Assembly: GCF_014764305.1 (NCBI RefSeq)
Contig: NZ_CP061703.1
Coordinates: forward strand, 372,001 to 436,000
Reading direction: 5' to 3'
Source of the DNA: Mesoflavibacter profundi
GTDB lineage: Bacteria > Bacteroidota > Bacteroidia > Flavobacteriales > Flavobacteriaceae
DNA length: 64,000 nt
Shown: piece after piece, positions 6,236 to 14,136 of the stretch
How the letters are laid out: each line of letters begins with the position of its first letter
Position numbering within the stretch: the stretch's first letter is position 1
The notes under the pieces: generated by a model
What the model was told of the DNA's origin: nothing
Seen by the model: the letters and a program-made list of their open reading frames with translations, nothing else
Databases searched by the model: none
Program-made: the position numbers and the translations under genes

Positions 6236-6900
6236 ATGAACTCTTGATACTGTAACACTCTAAAATCAAAGGTGTTGAATTTCGGATTCTTAGCTTTAAG
6301 CTGTTTATATAATGGATTACTTCCTATGGCTCGATTAGCGCTACCTGAAGATGAGGTTAGAGATACTGTTTTAATAATTCTATTTTCTGAATTGGCATTA
6401 GGTAATTCAAATTGATGAATTCTTGGTATTTCATTAGAGACTAATTCTAGCTTTAAATGATAAGGTTTGATATGTTTTCTAAAGAAATATTCCGGTCCGT
6501 TTTTACTATTCCCACCAGTAAATAGAAGTGTATTAATATTTGGATATTGTTTTAAATAACCTATTAAATCTCTAAGTTTAATATTAGTCATTCCTAAATC
6601 GGATGCATCTATTTTTTTACGTTCGCAACTATCTACAATATCACAAACGCCTATTTTGTGTTTGATTAAAAAATGTATTCGCTGATCTATAGCTTCTTGA
6701 GAATTATCAAATCTTAAGTTAAGATTATGTATTTTATCAATATACAACCAAAGTGAATTGTAATAACTGCCATAACAAAAATCTACATCTTTTTCCAACA
6801 AATCGCCTGTACTAAATCTTGGTGGCGGTAATGTCCCAACAATCAGTTTTTTAGTATCTTTTTTCATGAATGGCGGATATGGATGATGATGTTTAAACAC
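6232..6900 (-). CDS. Uracil-DNA glycosylase superfamily protein
   Basis: 222 residues. The segments LIVGTLPPPRFS (19-30), YGSYYNSLW (43-51), IGVCDIVDSC and the late VSLTSSSGSANRA follow the order of UDG-fold enzymes that have a GxxPG-like first motif and a serine-rich leucine-loop motif, closest in style to the family 6 (hypoxanthine-type) enzymes. The exact base specificity is unknown. The frame opens with GTG at 6900; an ATG lies at residue 12, but that would remove the HHHPYPPF segment, which looks like a conserved N-terminus, so I keep GTG. Convergent with the esterase, overlapping by 4 bases. Confidence 0.7.
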   Translation of the reverse strand: MFKHHHPYPPFMKKDTKKLIVGTLPPPRFSTGDLLEKDVDFCYGSYYNSLWLYIDKIHNLNLRFDNSQEAIDQRIHFLIKHKIGVCDIVDSCERKKIDASDLGMTNIKLRDLIGYLKQYPNINTLLFTGGNSKNGPEYFFRKHIKPYHLKLELVSNEIPRIHQFELPNANSENRIIKTVSLTSSSGSANRAIGSNPLYKQLKAKNPKFNTFDFRVLQYQEFI

Positions 6901-6963
6901 AATACACTCTTGGATTTGGTTTATATTTTTTGTATGTTAATAGTAGAAAAATACAATTAAAAT

Positions 6964-7095
6964 ATGGGAAAAGGAGATAAAAAATCAAAAAGAGGAAAAA
7001 TTCAACGAGGTACCTTTGGTGTTAGACGTCCAAAAATTAAAAAACGCGTTAGACCAGAAACCAAAATTGATATTAATAAAAAGGCAAAAGCTTAA
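6964..7095 (+). CDS. 30S ribosomal protein THX
   Basis: A 43-residue very basic protein beginning MGKGDKKSKRGKI and continuing RGTFGVRRPKIKK, the signature of the bacterial THX small-subunit peptide known from Thermus and common in Bacteroidota. In Thermus it sits in a cavity of the 30S head and stabilises it. It is monocistronic, in the gap between the divergent glycosylase-like gene and the convergent membrane-protein gene, with which it overlaps by 4 bases. Below the size cut of many gene finders. Confidence 0.9.
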   Translation: MGKGDKKSKRGKIQRGTFGVRRPKIKKRVRPETKIDINKKAKA

Positions 7096-7433
7096 ATTTT
7101 AAACTTTTGCCCTATTTTTTTTCCTATTACGTATGCGCCAAAAACAGCTAACAGTAGTATCACTATTGTAGTAAATACGTAAAATCCATATAATAAAACA
7201 TGGTCTTTTGAGTTAAAACAGAATGTTTTTGTAAGACAAACTTCTACTCTATCTTCATATAGTAATGGTAACAAATAACTTGTAGTTAGCAGTATAATTA
7301 CTGCCCAAAATAAATAAGTTACATTTTTACTTTTTACAGGCTTACCTGTTGGTTTAAAAACATTGCGTTCTTGTTCTGTACGCTTATTATCTTGTAAAGA
7401 CCAAGTGATTTTCTTCTGAGAGTTTTCCATCAA
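7092..7433 (-). CDS. Small two-span membrane protein, overlapping yaaA
   Basis: 113 residues with a polar N-terminus, two membrane segments (about 38-58 and 80-104) and a basic C-terminus. The only in-frame ATG codons are the first two, so the gene must overlap the 3' end of yaaA by about 45 bases in another frame, unless a non-ATG start further in is used. No family is recognised. The overlap suggests cotranscription and coupling to yaaA. Confidence 0.65.
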   Translation of the reverse strand: MMENSQKKITWSLQDNKRTEQERNVFKPTGKPVKSKNVTYLFWAVIILLTTSYLLPLLYEDRVEVCLTKTFCFNSKDHVLLYGFYVFTTIVILLLAVFGAYVIGKKIGQKFKI

Positions 7434-8145
7434 ATTGATAGTTATCGTAGTTAAACTTCTTTAAATCATCTATGGTTTTTGCATTTGTATCGATGATATA
7501 TCTTGACATTAAACCACGTGCTTCTTTTGCAAAGAACGAAATTATTTTAAGCTTACCGTTTTTAAATTCTTTAAACGTAATGTCTATTACAGGTACTTTT
7601 AATGCTTTTTTATCAATTGCTTTGAAATACTCGTTAGACGCAAGGTTGACAAACAACTCGTCGTCTTCTAACTCTTCATTTAACGCATGTACTATATCTT
7701 TTTTCCAGAATTGATATAAATTGTCTTTTGTACCTACTTTAAGCTTTGTTCCCATTTCTAAACGGTAAGGTTGTATTAAATCTAATGGTTTTAAAACACC
7801 GTAAAGTCCGGATAAAATTCTAACCGTATCTTGTGTAAGTTCAAGCTTATCTTTAGGTATAGTGTAAGCATCTAATCCTTTGTAAACATCACCATTAAAA
7901 GCATACATTGCTGGTCTAGCGTTATCTTCTGTAAATGGTACTGTAAACTCTTGATTACGTTGGTAATTTAAATCTGCTAACTTATCACTTATACTCATTA
8001 GCTTTGATAAAGACTTTGGACTTTTTGTTTTTAGTGCTTTATTTAATCTTAAAGATTGCTCTAAAAATTGTGGCTGAGTAGTTTTATTTGTTGGTAATTG
8101 GGTTTCAAAATCTAATGACTTTGCTGGTGATAATACTAGTTTCAT
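7387..8145 (-). CDS. yaaA: Peroxide stress protein YaaA (UPF0246)
   Basis: The full-length 252-residue protein has the family signatures [74 protein letters not shown] and [12 protein letters not shown]. In E. coli YaaA limits free iron and DNA damage during hydrogen peroxide stress and binds DNA. It is first in a likely two-gene minus-strand transcript with the overlapping membrane protein. Confidence 0.95.
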   Translation of the reverse strand: MKLVLSPAKSLDFETQLPTNKTTQPQFLEQSLRLNKALKTKSPKSLSKLMSISDKLADLNYQRNQEFTVPFTEDNARPAMYAFNGDVYKGLDAYTIPKDKLELTQDTVRILSGLYGVLKPLDLIQPYRLEMGTKLKVGTKDNLYQFWKKDIVHALNEELEDDELFVNLASNEYFKAIDKKALKVPVIDITFKEFKNGKLKIISFFAKEARGLMSRYIIDTNAKTIDDLKKFNYDNYQFDGKLSEENHLVFTR

Positions 8146-8254
8146 AAATCTATCTTTTTCTGATACTAAATTACAAATTGTTATTGCGTTAAAAAAGCTG
8201 AATTTATAGTAATTTACAATAGAACTATTCGGTTTTATTATTGGGTTTGAGTAA

Positions 8255-8366
8255 GCGCGTTAGCGATAGTAACGACATCCTTTTTTTGCTGCTTTTACTT
8301 TGAGGTTAAGCTTTAATCATTTGCAAAAAAAGATATAGTGAATAGCGCGACCCTTGTGGTAACGCC
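8255..8366. repeat. Imperfect inverted-repeat intergenic element
   Basis: The left arm (8255-8289) and right arm (8323-8352) are imperfect inverted copies that meet at TTTTTTTGC and GCAAAAAAA and both contain a GCGC motif. The element fills the space upstream of yaaA up to the rluD stop codon. The composition is more GC-rich and structured than neighbouring spacers, and the sequence resembles dispersed intergenic repeats I associate with Flavobacteriaceae, though only one copy is present here. Confidence 0.5.
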
Positions 8367-9410
8367 CTAATTATTATCTATGTGTTTGGAGTAACCTTTC
8401 CATTTTTCTATACAATCTTGCATGTCTTGTGGTATTGGCGTGTCAAAACTCATAAATTCGTTTTTTGTTGGATGCATAAACCCTAAGGTTTTGGCATGTA
8501 AGGCTTGACGTGGTAATACTTTAAAACAGTTCTCTACAAATTGTTTGTATTTGGTAAAGGTTGTGCCTTTTAAGATTAGGTTTCCGCCGTAACGCTCGTC
8601 ATTAAATAAAGTATGTCCTATATGCTTCATGTGTACGCGTATTTGGTGCGTACGTCCGGTTTCTAATTTGCAGCTTACTAGCGTAACATAACCTAATCGC
8701 TCTAATACTTTATAGTGCGTTACTGCTGGTTTTCCTTTATCGGCTTCATCGTCCAAGAATACGGTATTTTGTAATCGGTTTTTTGGATGTCTTCCTATGT
8801 TACCTTCTATTGTACCTTGGTCTTCTTCTAGATTTCCCCAAACTATTGCAACATACTCACGCTCGCTAGTTTTGGCTTTAAATTGAGCAGTAAGATGCGC
8901 CATAGCGTGTTCGGTTTTTGCAACCACTAACAATCCTGACGTATCTTTATCAATACGGTGTACTAATCCTGGTCTCTCACTTGAGTTATTTGGTAAATTA
9001 TCAAAATGAAAAATTAGTGCGTTAATTAATGTTCCGGAATAATTACCATGTCCTGGATGTACAACCATGCCTGCTGGTTTGTTAACGACTAATAATTGAT
9101 CGTCTTCGTAAACGATGTCTAATGGAATATCTTCTGCAACCAATAAGTTTTCATGTGGCGGATGCTGAAATAATACTCGTATTTGATCATTTGGTTTTAC
9201 CTTGTAATTGGATTTTACTGGTGTACCATTTACAAAGATGCTTCCGTTTTTTGCGGCGTCTTGTATCTTGTTTCGGGTAGCGTTTTCTACCTTATTCATT
9301 AACCATTTATCAATACGTAAAGGCGATTGTCCTTTATCTGCGGTAAACGAATAATGCTCGTAAAGATCGTCGTTATCTTCTTCTGGTAATTCTGGTGTAT
9401 AATCGTTCAT
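8367..9410 (-). CDS. rluD: Ribosomal large subunit pseudouridine synthase, RluD type
   Basis: 347 residues. An N-terminal S4 RNA-binding domain (about 28-85, RIDKWLMNKV...IFVNG) is followed by the RluA-family catalytic domain with VVNKPAGMVVHPG (108-120), catalytic Asp154 in HRIDKDTSGL, and the late TGRTHQIRVHMKHIGH motif. The S4 domain and GMVVHPG favour RluD, which modifies helix 69 of 23S rRNA; the exact target is inferred. It follows the PASTA protein gene with a 2-base gap on the same strand. Confidence 0.92.
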   Translation of the reverse strand: MNDYTPELPEEDNDDLYEHYSFTADKGQSPLRIDKWLMNKVENATRNKIQDAAKNGSIFVNGTPVKSNYKVKPNDQIRVLFQHPPHENLLVAEDIPLDIVYEDDQLLVVNKPAGMVVHPGHGNYSGTLINALIFHFDNLPNNSSERPGLVHRIDKDTSGLLVVAKTEHAMAHLTAQFKAKTSEREYVAIVWGNLEEDQGTIEGNIGRHPKNRLQNTVFLDDEADKGKPAVTHYKVLERLGYVTLVSCKLETGRTHQIRVHMKHIGHTLFNDERYGGNLILKGTTFTKYKQFVENCFKVLPRQALHAKTLGFMHPTKNEFMSFDTPIPQDMQDCIEKWKGYSKHIDNN

Positions 9411-9412
9411 AA

Positions 9413-9976
9413 TTAATTACTTGTTGAACGATTACCATTACCTAAAACTAAATCTATAGATGCTGTTTTTGGCAGTTTTGTTCCTGGTTCTAAAACTTCT
9501 CCTTTGTAACGCATACCTAAAACCATATCTTTAGCAATATTGTCTATATATGTCTTTTTTCCTACTTTAAAGCCTAAAGCCTCTAAGGTTGGTTTTGCTT
9601 GTCTAAATGTACGTTGTCTTAAATCTGGCACTGCAACTTTACGATATCCAGAAGGATTTAAGGTAATGTAAATTTTACGATTTTCTTTAACTTGAGCATT
9701 TGGTTTTGGGTCTTGTTCTATAACTGCAAATCTTGGGTAGTTTGGATTAAAATTAGCAGAGTCTTGAATTTGCATTACCAAATTATTTTGTTCTAACTCC
9801 ATTTTAGCTACCTCAATAGATTTTCCTGTTAAGTCTGGCACAGTCTCAAATGTACCGTGATTTGTGGTTACGTTTAACCATTTAAGCAACAAAAAAACAA
9901 TTACTACAACTGCTACAATAGCAATTATAATTTGCTTTAAAAATTCTTTACTTTTTATAAAACCAATAAAACTCAT
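9413..9976 (-). CDS. PASTA-domain membrane protein
   Basis: 187 residues: a short cytoplasmic start, one membrane helix (about 15-33), then two PASTA domains (about 43-110 and 113-183) marked by VPDLTGKSIEVAKMELEQNNL and VPDLRQRTFRQAKPTLEALGF. PASTA domains bind peptidoglycan fragments or beta-lactams in kinases and penicillin-binding proteins, but no kinase or transpeptidase domain is attached here. The divergent neighbour is ddl, a cell-wall gene, which fits an envelope role. Cotranscribed with rluD. Confidence 0.9.
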   Translation of the reverse strand: MSFIGFIKSKEFLKQIIIAIVAVVVIVFLLLKWLNVTTNHGTFETVPDLTGKSIEVAKMELEQNNLVMQIQDSANFNPNYPRFAVIEQDPKPNAQVKENRKIYITLNPSGYRKVAVPDLRQRTFRQAKPTLEALGFKVGKKTYIDNIAKDMVLGMRYKGEVLEPGTKLPKTASIDLVLGNGNRSTSN

Positions 9977-9994
9977 TTAGTAAAATTTATGTAG

Positions 9995-10002
9995 ACAAAT
10001 AT
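9995..10002 (-). promoter_or_regulatory. Candidate -7 box for the PASTA/rluD operon
   Basis: TATATTTG on the minus strand fits the Bacteroidota TAnnTTTG element, 18 bases upstream of the PASTA start codon. No convincing TTG at the upstream position. Confidence 0.45.
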
Positions 10003-10112
10003 ATAAAAACAAAAAGGTTTTCCTTCGGATTAAAATAAATGATATTTTTACACAACGAATATTTTTTGGGTTTATTGAAAACCTTAGAGTATTTCGATAT
10101 AATTTAGACTAA

Positions 10113-11087
10113 ATGAAAAAAAATATAGCCATAATTATGGGTGGATATTCTAGTGAATATCAAATTTCTTTAAAAAGCGGAAACGTGGTTTACGAGACTT
10201 TAGATAAGACCTTATTTAATGCCTATCGCATTCATATTTTTAAAGACAAATGGGTTTATGTAGATGATAATAATAACGAATATCCTATTGATAAAAACGA
10301 TTTTTCTTTTACTAAAGATAACTCAAAAACTACTTTTGACTGTGTTTTTAATGCCATACACGGTAGTCCTGGAGAAGATGGTTTTATGCAAGGCTATTTT
10401 AAATTATTAAACATTAAACATACTAGTTGTAGTATGTATCAAGCTGGTATCACGTTTAACAAAAGAGATTGCTTAAGTATTTTAAAACCATACGGAATTT
10501 TAACCGCAGAAAGCTACTTTTTAAACGCAGGTGATACTATTTATGAAGACCAAATTATTAGTAAAGTAGGCTTACCTTGTTTTGTAAAAGCTAACAAAGC
10601 TGGTAGTAGTTTTGGGATTACCAAAGTGCATAAAAAAGAAGATTTGCAACACGCCATTAATGTTGCTTTTAAAGAAGATGACGAAATTATAATCGAATCT
10701 TTTTTAGATGGCACCGAAGTGTCTGTTGGTGTGATTACTTATAAAGGCGAAACTAAAGTTTTACCAATTACCGAAATTGTTAGCGAAAACGACTTCTTTG
10801 ATTACGAAGCCAAATACTTAGGTAAATCTCAAGAAATTACTCCAGCTAGACTTACCAAAGAACAAGAAGAACAAGTAAATACTGTAGCCAAAAAAATATA
10901 CGAAGTATTAAAAATGAAAGGCTTTTCTAGAAGTGAATTTATTTTTAAAGATAATAAACCGCATTTATTAGAAATTAATACAGTTCCTGGATTAACAAAA
11001 GAAAGTATTTTACCTCAACAAGCCGCAGTAGCTGGTATTAGTCTTAAAAACCTGTTTACAAATGCTATTGAAGAAGCATTAAAATAA
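10113..11087 (+). CDS. ddl: D-alanine--D-alanine ligase
   Basis: ATP-grasp enzyme making D-Ala-D-Ala for peptidoglycan. 324 residues. Visible are the N-terminal IIMGGYSSEYQISLKSG, NAIHGSPGEDGFMQG, SCSMYQAGITFNKRDC, the ATP-binding CFVKANKAGSSFG, IIESFLDGTEVSVGV, and the Mg-binding C-terminus GFSRSEFIFKD...LLEINTVPGLTKES. It starts about 137 bases from the divergent PASTA gene. Confidence 0.96.
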   Translation: MKKNIAIIMGGYSSEYQISLKSGNVVYETLDKTLFNAYRIHIFKDKWVYVDDNNNEYPIDKNDFSFTKDNSKTTFDCVFNAIHGSPGEDGFMQGYFKLLNIKHTSCSMYQAGITFNKRDCLSILKPYGILTAESYFLNAGDTIYEDQIISKVGLPCFVKANKAGSSFGITKVHKKEDLQHAINVAFKEDDEIIIESFLDGTEVSVGVITYKGETKVLPITEIVSENDFFDYEAKYLGKSQEITPARLTKEQEEQVNTVAKKIYEVLKMKGFSRSEFIFKDNKPHLLEINTVPGLTKESILPQQAAVAGISLKNLFTNAIEEALK

Positions 11088-11124
11088 AAGACCTATATTT
11101 ATCTAACCAACCAACAATCTATTT

Positions 11125-11730
11125 ATGATATTTTATGGCAGAAAAGCGTCTAGACTAAAAGACGGTAAAATAACAAATGTAACTTGTCCAAATTGCGACA
11201 CAACTACATCTATGAATTATTCAATATTTGGTAAATATGCCTATTTATATTGGATACCAACGTTTCCCATGGGTAAAGAAAACATCATAGAATGTAATGA
11301 GTGTAAAACCACATTTAAACTAAAAGAATTGCCTAACCAAATTAAACAAAAATTTGAGTTAGAAAAACAGAACGGTTATCCAATATGGTATTTTTCGGGT
11401 TTATTTATTATAAGTCTTTTAATCGCTTTAGCGTTTTATTTAAGTAGCCAAAACGATAAAAACAATAAAATATACATCGAAGATCCGCAAGTTGGCGATG
11501 TATATTCTATCACAACTGAAAAAAACGGTTATTACTCTTCATTAAAAATTTCTGAAATTAAAAATGACAGTGTATTTGTTATTTTTAACGACTACGAAAT
11601 AGATAAAAGAAGTAAAATCTACAAAATAGATAAAGACCAAAATTATACTAGCGATAGTGAAGGTTACACTAAATCCGAATTAAAAGATTTATTTAACAAA
11701 GGTATAATTTACGATATAGACCGAAACTAA
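11125..11730 (+). CDS. Zinc-ribbon membrane protein of unknown function
   Basis: 201 residues. A CPNC...CNEC pair (about Cys22/25 and Cys56/59) forms a probable zinc ribbon, split by FGKYAYLYWIPTFPMGKE. A single membrane helix follows (about 90-107), then a C-terminal domain of about 90 residues rich in charged and aromatic residues (QVGDVYSITTEKNGYYSSLKISEIKNDSVFVIFNDYEI). No known family assigned. It sits 37 bases after ddl and 10 bases before coaD, so it is likely in one transcript with them. Confidence 0.8.
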   Translation: MIFYGRKASRLKDGKITNVTCPNCDTTTSMNYSIFGKYAYLYWIPTFPMGKENIIECNECKTTFKLKELPNQIKQKFELEKQNGYPIWYFSGLFIISLLIALAFYLSSQNDKNNKIYIEDPQVGDVYSITTEKNGYYSSLKISEIKNDSVFVIFNDYEIDKRSKIYKIDKDQNYTSDSEGYTKSELKDLFNKGIIYDIDRN

Positions 11731-11740
11731 TAAATACAAA

Positions 11741-12196
11741 ATGAGACGCGCACTTTTTCCTGGATCTTTTGATCCTATAACCAATGGACACTACGATATA
11801 ATTAAAAGAGGTATAAAATTATTTGATGAAGTTGTTGTTGCAATTGGTGTAAACTCTTCAAAAAAATATATGTTTTCTTTAGAAGAAAGAAAGCAATTTA
11901 TTGAAGACGCTTTTAAAGACGAACCCAAAATAAAAGTAGTCACTTACAAAGGACTAACTGTAGATTTTTGTAAAGAAATTGAAGCCGATTTTATTTTAAG
12001 AGGCTTACGTAATCCTGCCGATTTTGAATTTGAAAAAGCTATCGCGCATACCAACCGTAAATTATCGACAATAGAAACTGTATTCTTACTAACTGCAGCA
12101 AGAACTAGTTTTATATCGTCTTCTATTGTTAGAGACGTCATTAAAAATAACGGAGATTACACCAAACTAGTACCTAAAAGTGTACGAGTAAAATGA
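11741..12196 (+). CDS. coaD: Phosphopantetheine adenylyltransferase
   Basis: Transfers AMP from ATP to 4'-phosphopantetheine in coenzyme A synthesis. 151 residues, normal length. The nucleotidyltransferase signature is FPGSFDPITNGHYDII (catalytic His18), with ADFILRGLRNPADFEFE and the C-terminal FISSSIVRDVIKNNGD. Last gene of the ddl transcript; its stop codon is followed directly by a tandem repeat block. Confidence 0.97.
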   Translation: MRRALFPGSFDPITNGHYDIIKRGIKLFDEVVVAIGVNSSKKYMFSLEERKQFIEDAFKDEPKIKVVTYKGLTVDFCKEIEADFILRGLRNPADFEFEKAIAHTNRKLSTIETVFLLTAARTSFISSSIVRDVIKNNGDYTKLVPKSVRVK

Positions 12197-12197
12197 T

Positions 12198-12260
12198 TGA
12201 AGTGAGAAGTCAGAAGTCAGAAGTTTGAAGTCTGAAGTCTGAAGTCTGAAGTCTGAAGTT
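12198..12260. repeat. 7-bp tandem repeat, 9 copies
   Basis: Nine head-to-tail units of the form (A/T)GAAGT(C/T/G), beginning two bases after the coaD stop codon. The central four are identical (TGAAGTC). Confidence 0.92.
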
Positions 12261-12283
12261 AAAAAATTAGAAACTTTAGACTC

Positions 12284-12314
12284 TTTCAACTTTCAACTTT
12301 CAACTTTCAACTTT
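12284..12314. repeat. 7-bp tandem repeat TTTCAAC, 4 copies
   Basis: Four perfect copies plus a partial one. The second of three distinct tandem arrays packed between coaD and the SulP gene. Confidence 0.9.
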
Positions 12315-12325
12315 AATACTTAAAT

Positions 12326-12357
12326 ACTTTAGACACTTTAGACACTTTAGACACTTA
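12326..12357. repeat. 9-bp tandem repeat ACTTTAGAC, 3.5 copies
   Basis: Three perfect copies plus a partial one, immediately before the 3' end of the SulP gene. No gene or terminator hairpin is seen in 12197-12377. Confidence 0.88.
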
Positions 12358-12377
12358 CAACTTTAAGTATTTCTAAA

Positions 12378-14039
12378 CTAAAACTTATATTCCGATAAAG
12401 GTTTAGGAAACTTCTCTGGATCTGCAGCTAGATGATATCTTGGATCATCAATATCTTCTACTACAACTTCTCTAAACTTAGGACTTGCTTTATACATCAA
12501 CACTTTACAGTCTTCACTTAAATGTTTTAGTCTTATCTGTTTACCTTCGGCTTCGTACTTTTCAACTAAATTAAATATAGCTTCTAAAGCAGAATGGTCG
12601 CTAATTCTAGATTCAACAAAATCAATTTCTACATTATCAGGATCGTTTTTCACATCAAATTTTTCGTTAAAAGCAGTAATACTTCCAAAAAATAATGGTC
12701 CCCAAATTTCGTAGACTTTAGTACCATCGGCTTTCATTCGTTTTCTTGCTCTAATTTTTTTAGCGTTTTCCCAAGCAAATACTAATGCCGAAATGATTAC
12801 TCCAATAAAAACAGCTACAGCTAAATCTATAAATACAGTCACTAAAGACACTGTAATTAATACAAATGCATCCGATTTTGGTATTTTCTTTAAAATTCTA
12901 AAACTTGACCAAGCAAAGGTTTCGATAACCATCATAAACATAACGCCAACCAACGCCGCAATTGGCACCATTTCTATTAGTTTATCTGCAAAAAGCACAA
13001 AAGATAATAAGGTTACTGCCATCATAATTCCGGACAATCTTCCTCTTCCTCCAGAATTTATATTAATAACTGTTTGTCCAATCATACCACAACCTCCAGT
13101 CGCACCAAATAAACCAGACACTATATTTCCTGCGCCTTGAGCGATACATTCTTTGTTTCCGTTACCTCTAGTTTCGGTTAATTCGTCAACCAAATTCATA
13201 GTCATTAAGGTTTCAATTAATCCAACAGATGCTGCTAAAAATGCTGGTAAGGCAATAAATTTTAAAGTATCTAGATTAATTGGTAGCTTTTCCCAAAGCT
13301 CCATATTTGGTGTAGGAAATTCGCCTTTTAAACCTGTTCCGCCACCTTCAACTATATAAGATCCAACGGTAGATACATCTATATTAAAACCAATTACTAT
13401 TAAGCTAGTTACAATAATTGCTGTAAGAGCTGCAGGTAATTTTTTGGTTACTTTAGGCAACAACCAAATAATACCCATTGTAAGTAATACTAAGCCTATC
13501 ATAGTATAAAGTTCTGCGCCTTCCATAAATGTACTTATGTATTGTTTTACACCTTCATCAGAGACTTTTAAGCTTTTATGACTAAACATTTTTACTTGTG
13601 CTATAAAAATGACTATAGAAAGACCGTTTACAAAACCCATCATTACAGGATGCGGTATTAACCTAACAAATTTACCTAACTTAAATACACCAGCTAAAAT
13701 TTGTATTAATCCCATAAGCACAACACAAGCCATTAAATAGAAAAAACCCATGTTTTCTATAGGCGTATCCATTAGCATACCTTTGGTATGTCCTTCGGCT
13801 ATCATAGATACAAATATTACAGCTACTGCACCTGCAGCACCAGAAATTAATCCTGGTCTACCTCCAAAAATTGCAGTAATTAATCCTATTATAAATGCTC
13901 CAGATAATGCCATTAAAGGATCTATTTGCGCGACAAATGCAAAAGCAACAACTTCTGGAATCATAGCTAAAGAAACAGTAATACCTGCTAACACATCATC
14001 TTTAGCATTAGGAACAATTTTTCTGATAAACTCTGTCAT
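12378..14039 (-). CDS. SulP-family anion transporter with STAS domain
   Basis: 553 residues: roughly 10-12 hydrophobic segments over residues 15-410, then a cytoplasmic STAS domain (about 430-553). The N-terminus DDVLAGITVSLAMIPEVVAFAFVAQIDPLMAL is the SulP signature, and the central FGATGGCGMIGQTVININSGGRGRLSGI stretch is also conserved. Family members carry sulfate, bicarbonate or other anions; a CxxCG-like segment does not settle which. A complete TTG-N19-TACTTTTG promoter lies upstream. Confidence 0.92.
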   Translation of the reverse strand: MTEFIRKIVPNAKDDVLAGITVSLAMIPEVVAFAFVAQIDPLMALSGAFIIGLITAIFGGRPGLISGAAGAVAVIFVSMIAEGHTKGMLMDTPIENMGFFYLMACVVLMGLIQILAGVFKLGKFVRLIPHPVMMGFVNGLSIVIFIAQVKMFSHKSLKVSDEGVKQYISTFMEGAELYTMIGLVLLTMGIIWLLPKVTKKLPAALTAIIVTSLIVIGFNIDVSTVGSYIVEGGGTGLKGEFPTPNMELWEKLPINLDTLKFIALPAFLAASVGLIETLMTMNLVDELTETRGNGNKECIAQGAGNIVSGLFGATGGCGMIGQTVININSGGRGRLSGIMMAVTLLSFVLFADKLIEMVPIAALVGVMFMMVIETFAWSSFRILKKIPKSDAFVLITVSLVTVFIDLAVAVFIGVIISALVFAWENAKKIRARKRMKADGTKVYEIWGPLFFGSITAFNEKFDVKNDPDNVEIDFVESRISDHSALEAIFNLVEKYEAEGKQIRLKHLSEDCKVLMYKASPKFREVVVEDIDDPRYHLAADPEKFPKPLSEYKF

Positions 14040-14060
14040 TCTCTTAGGTTTTTAAGCTTG

Positions 14061-14090
14061 CAAAAGTACGTTTAATTACAAAAAACACAA
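14061..14090 (-). promoter_or_regulatory. Promoter of the SulP transporter gene
   Basis: On the minus strand: TTG (14088-14090), exactly 19 bases, then TACTTTTG (14061-14068), matching the Bacteroidota -33/-7 pattern. It lies 22 bases upstream of the start codon. Confidence 0.65.
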
Positions 14091-14101
14091 GTCTATATTA
14101 C

Positions 14102-14109
14102 TATATTTG
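14102..14109 (+). promoter_or_regulatory. Candidate -7 box for the M14 peptidase gene
   Basis: TATATTTG on the plus strand. It overlaps the TTG codon at 14107 that opens the reading frame, so translation must start further down, supporting the ATG at 14137 or 14116. Confidence 0.5.
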
Positions 14110-14136
14110 TGTGATATGCCAATTAAATCCCTTAAA

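Noticed and set aside
12793-14055. Three plus-strand ORFs opposite the SulP gene
   Set aside because: Antisense to membrane-protein codons, low-complexity composition, no recognised domain.
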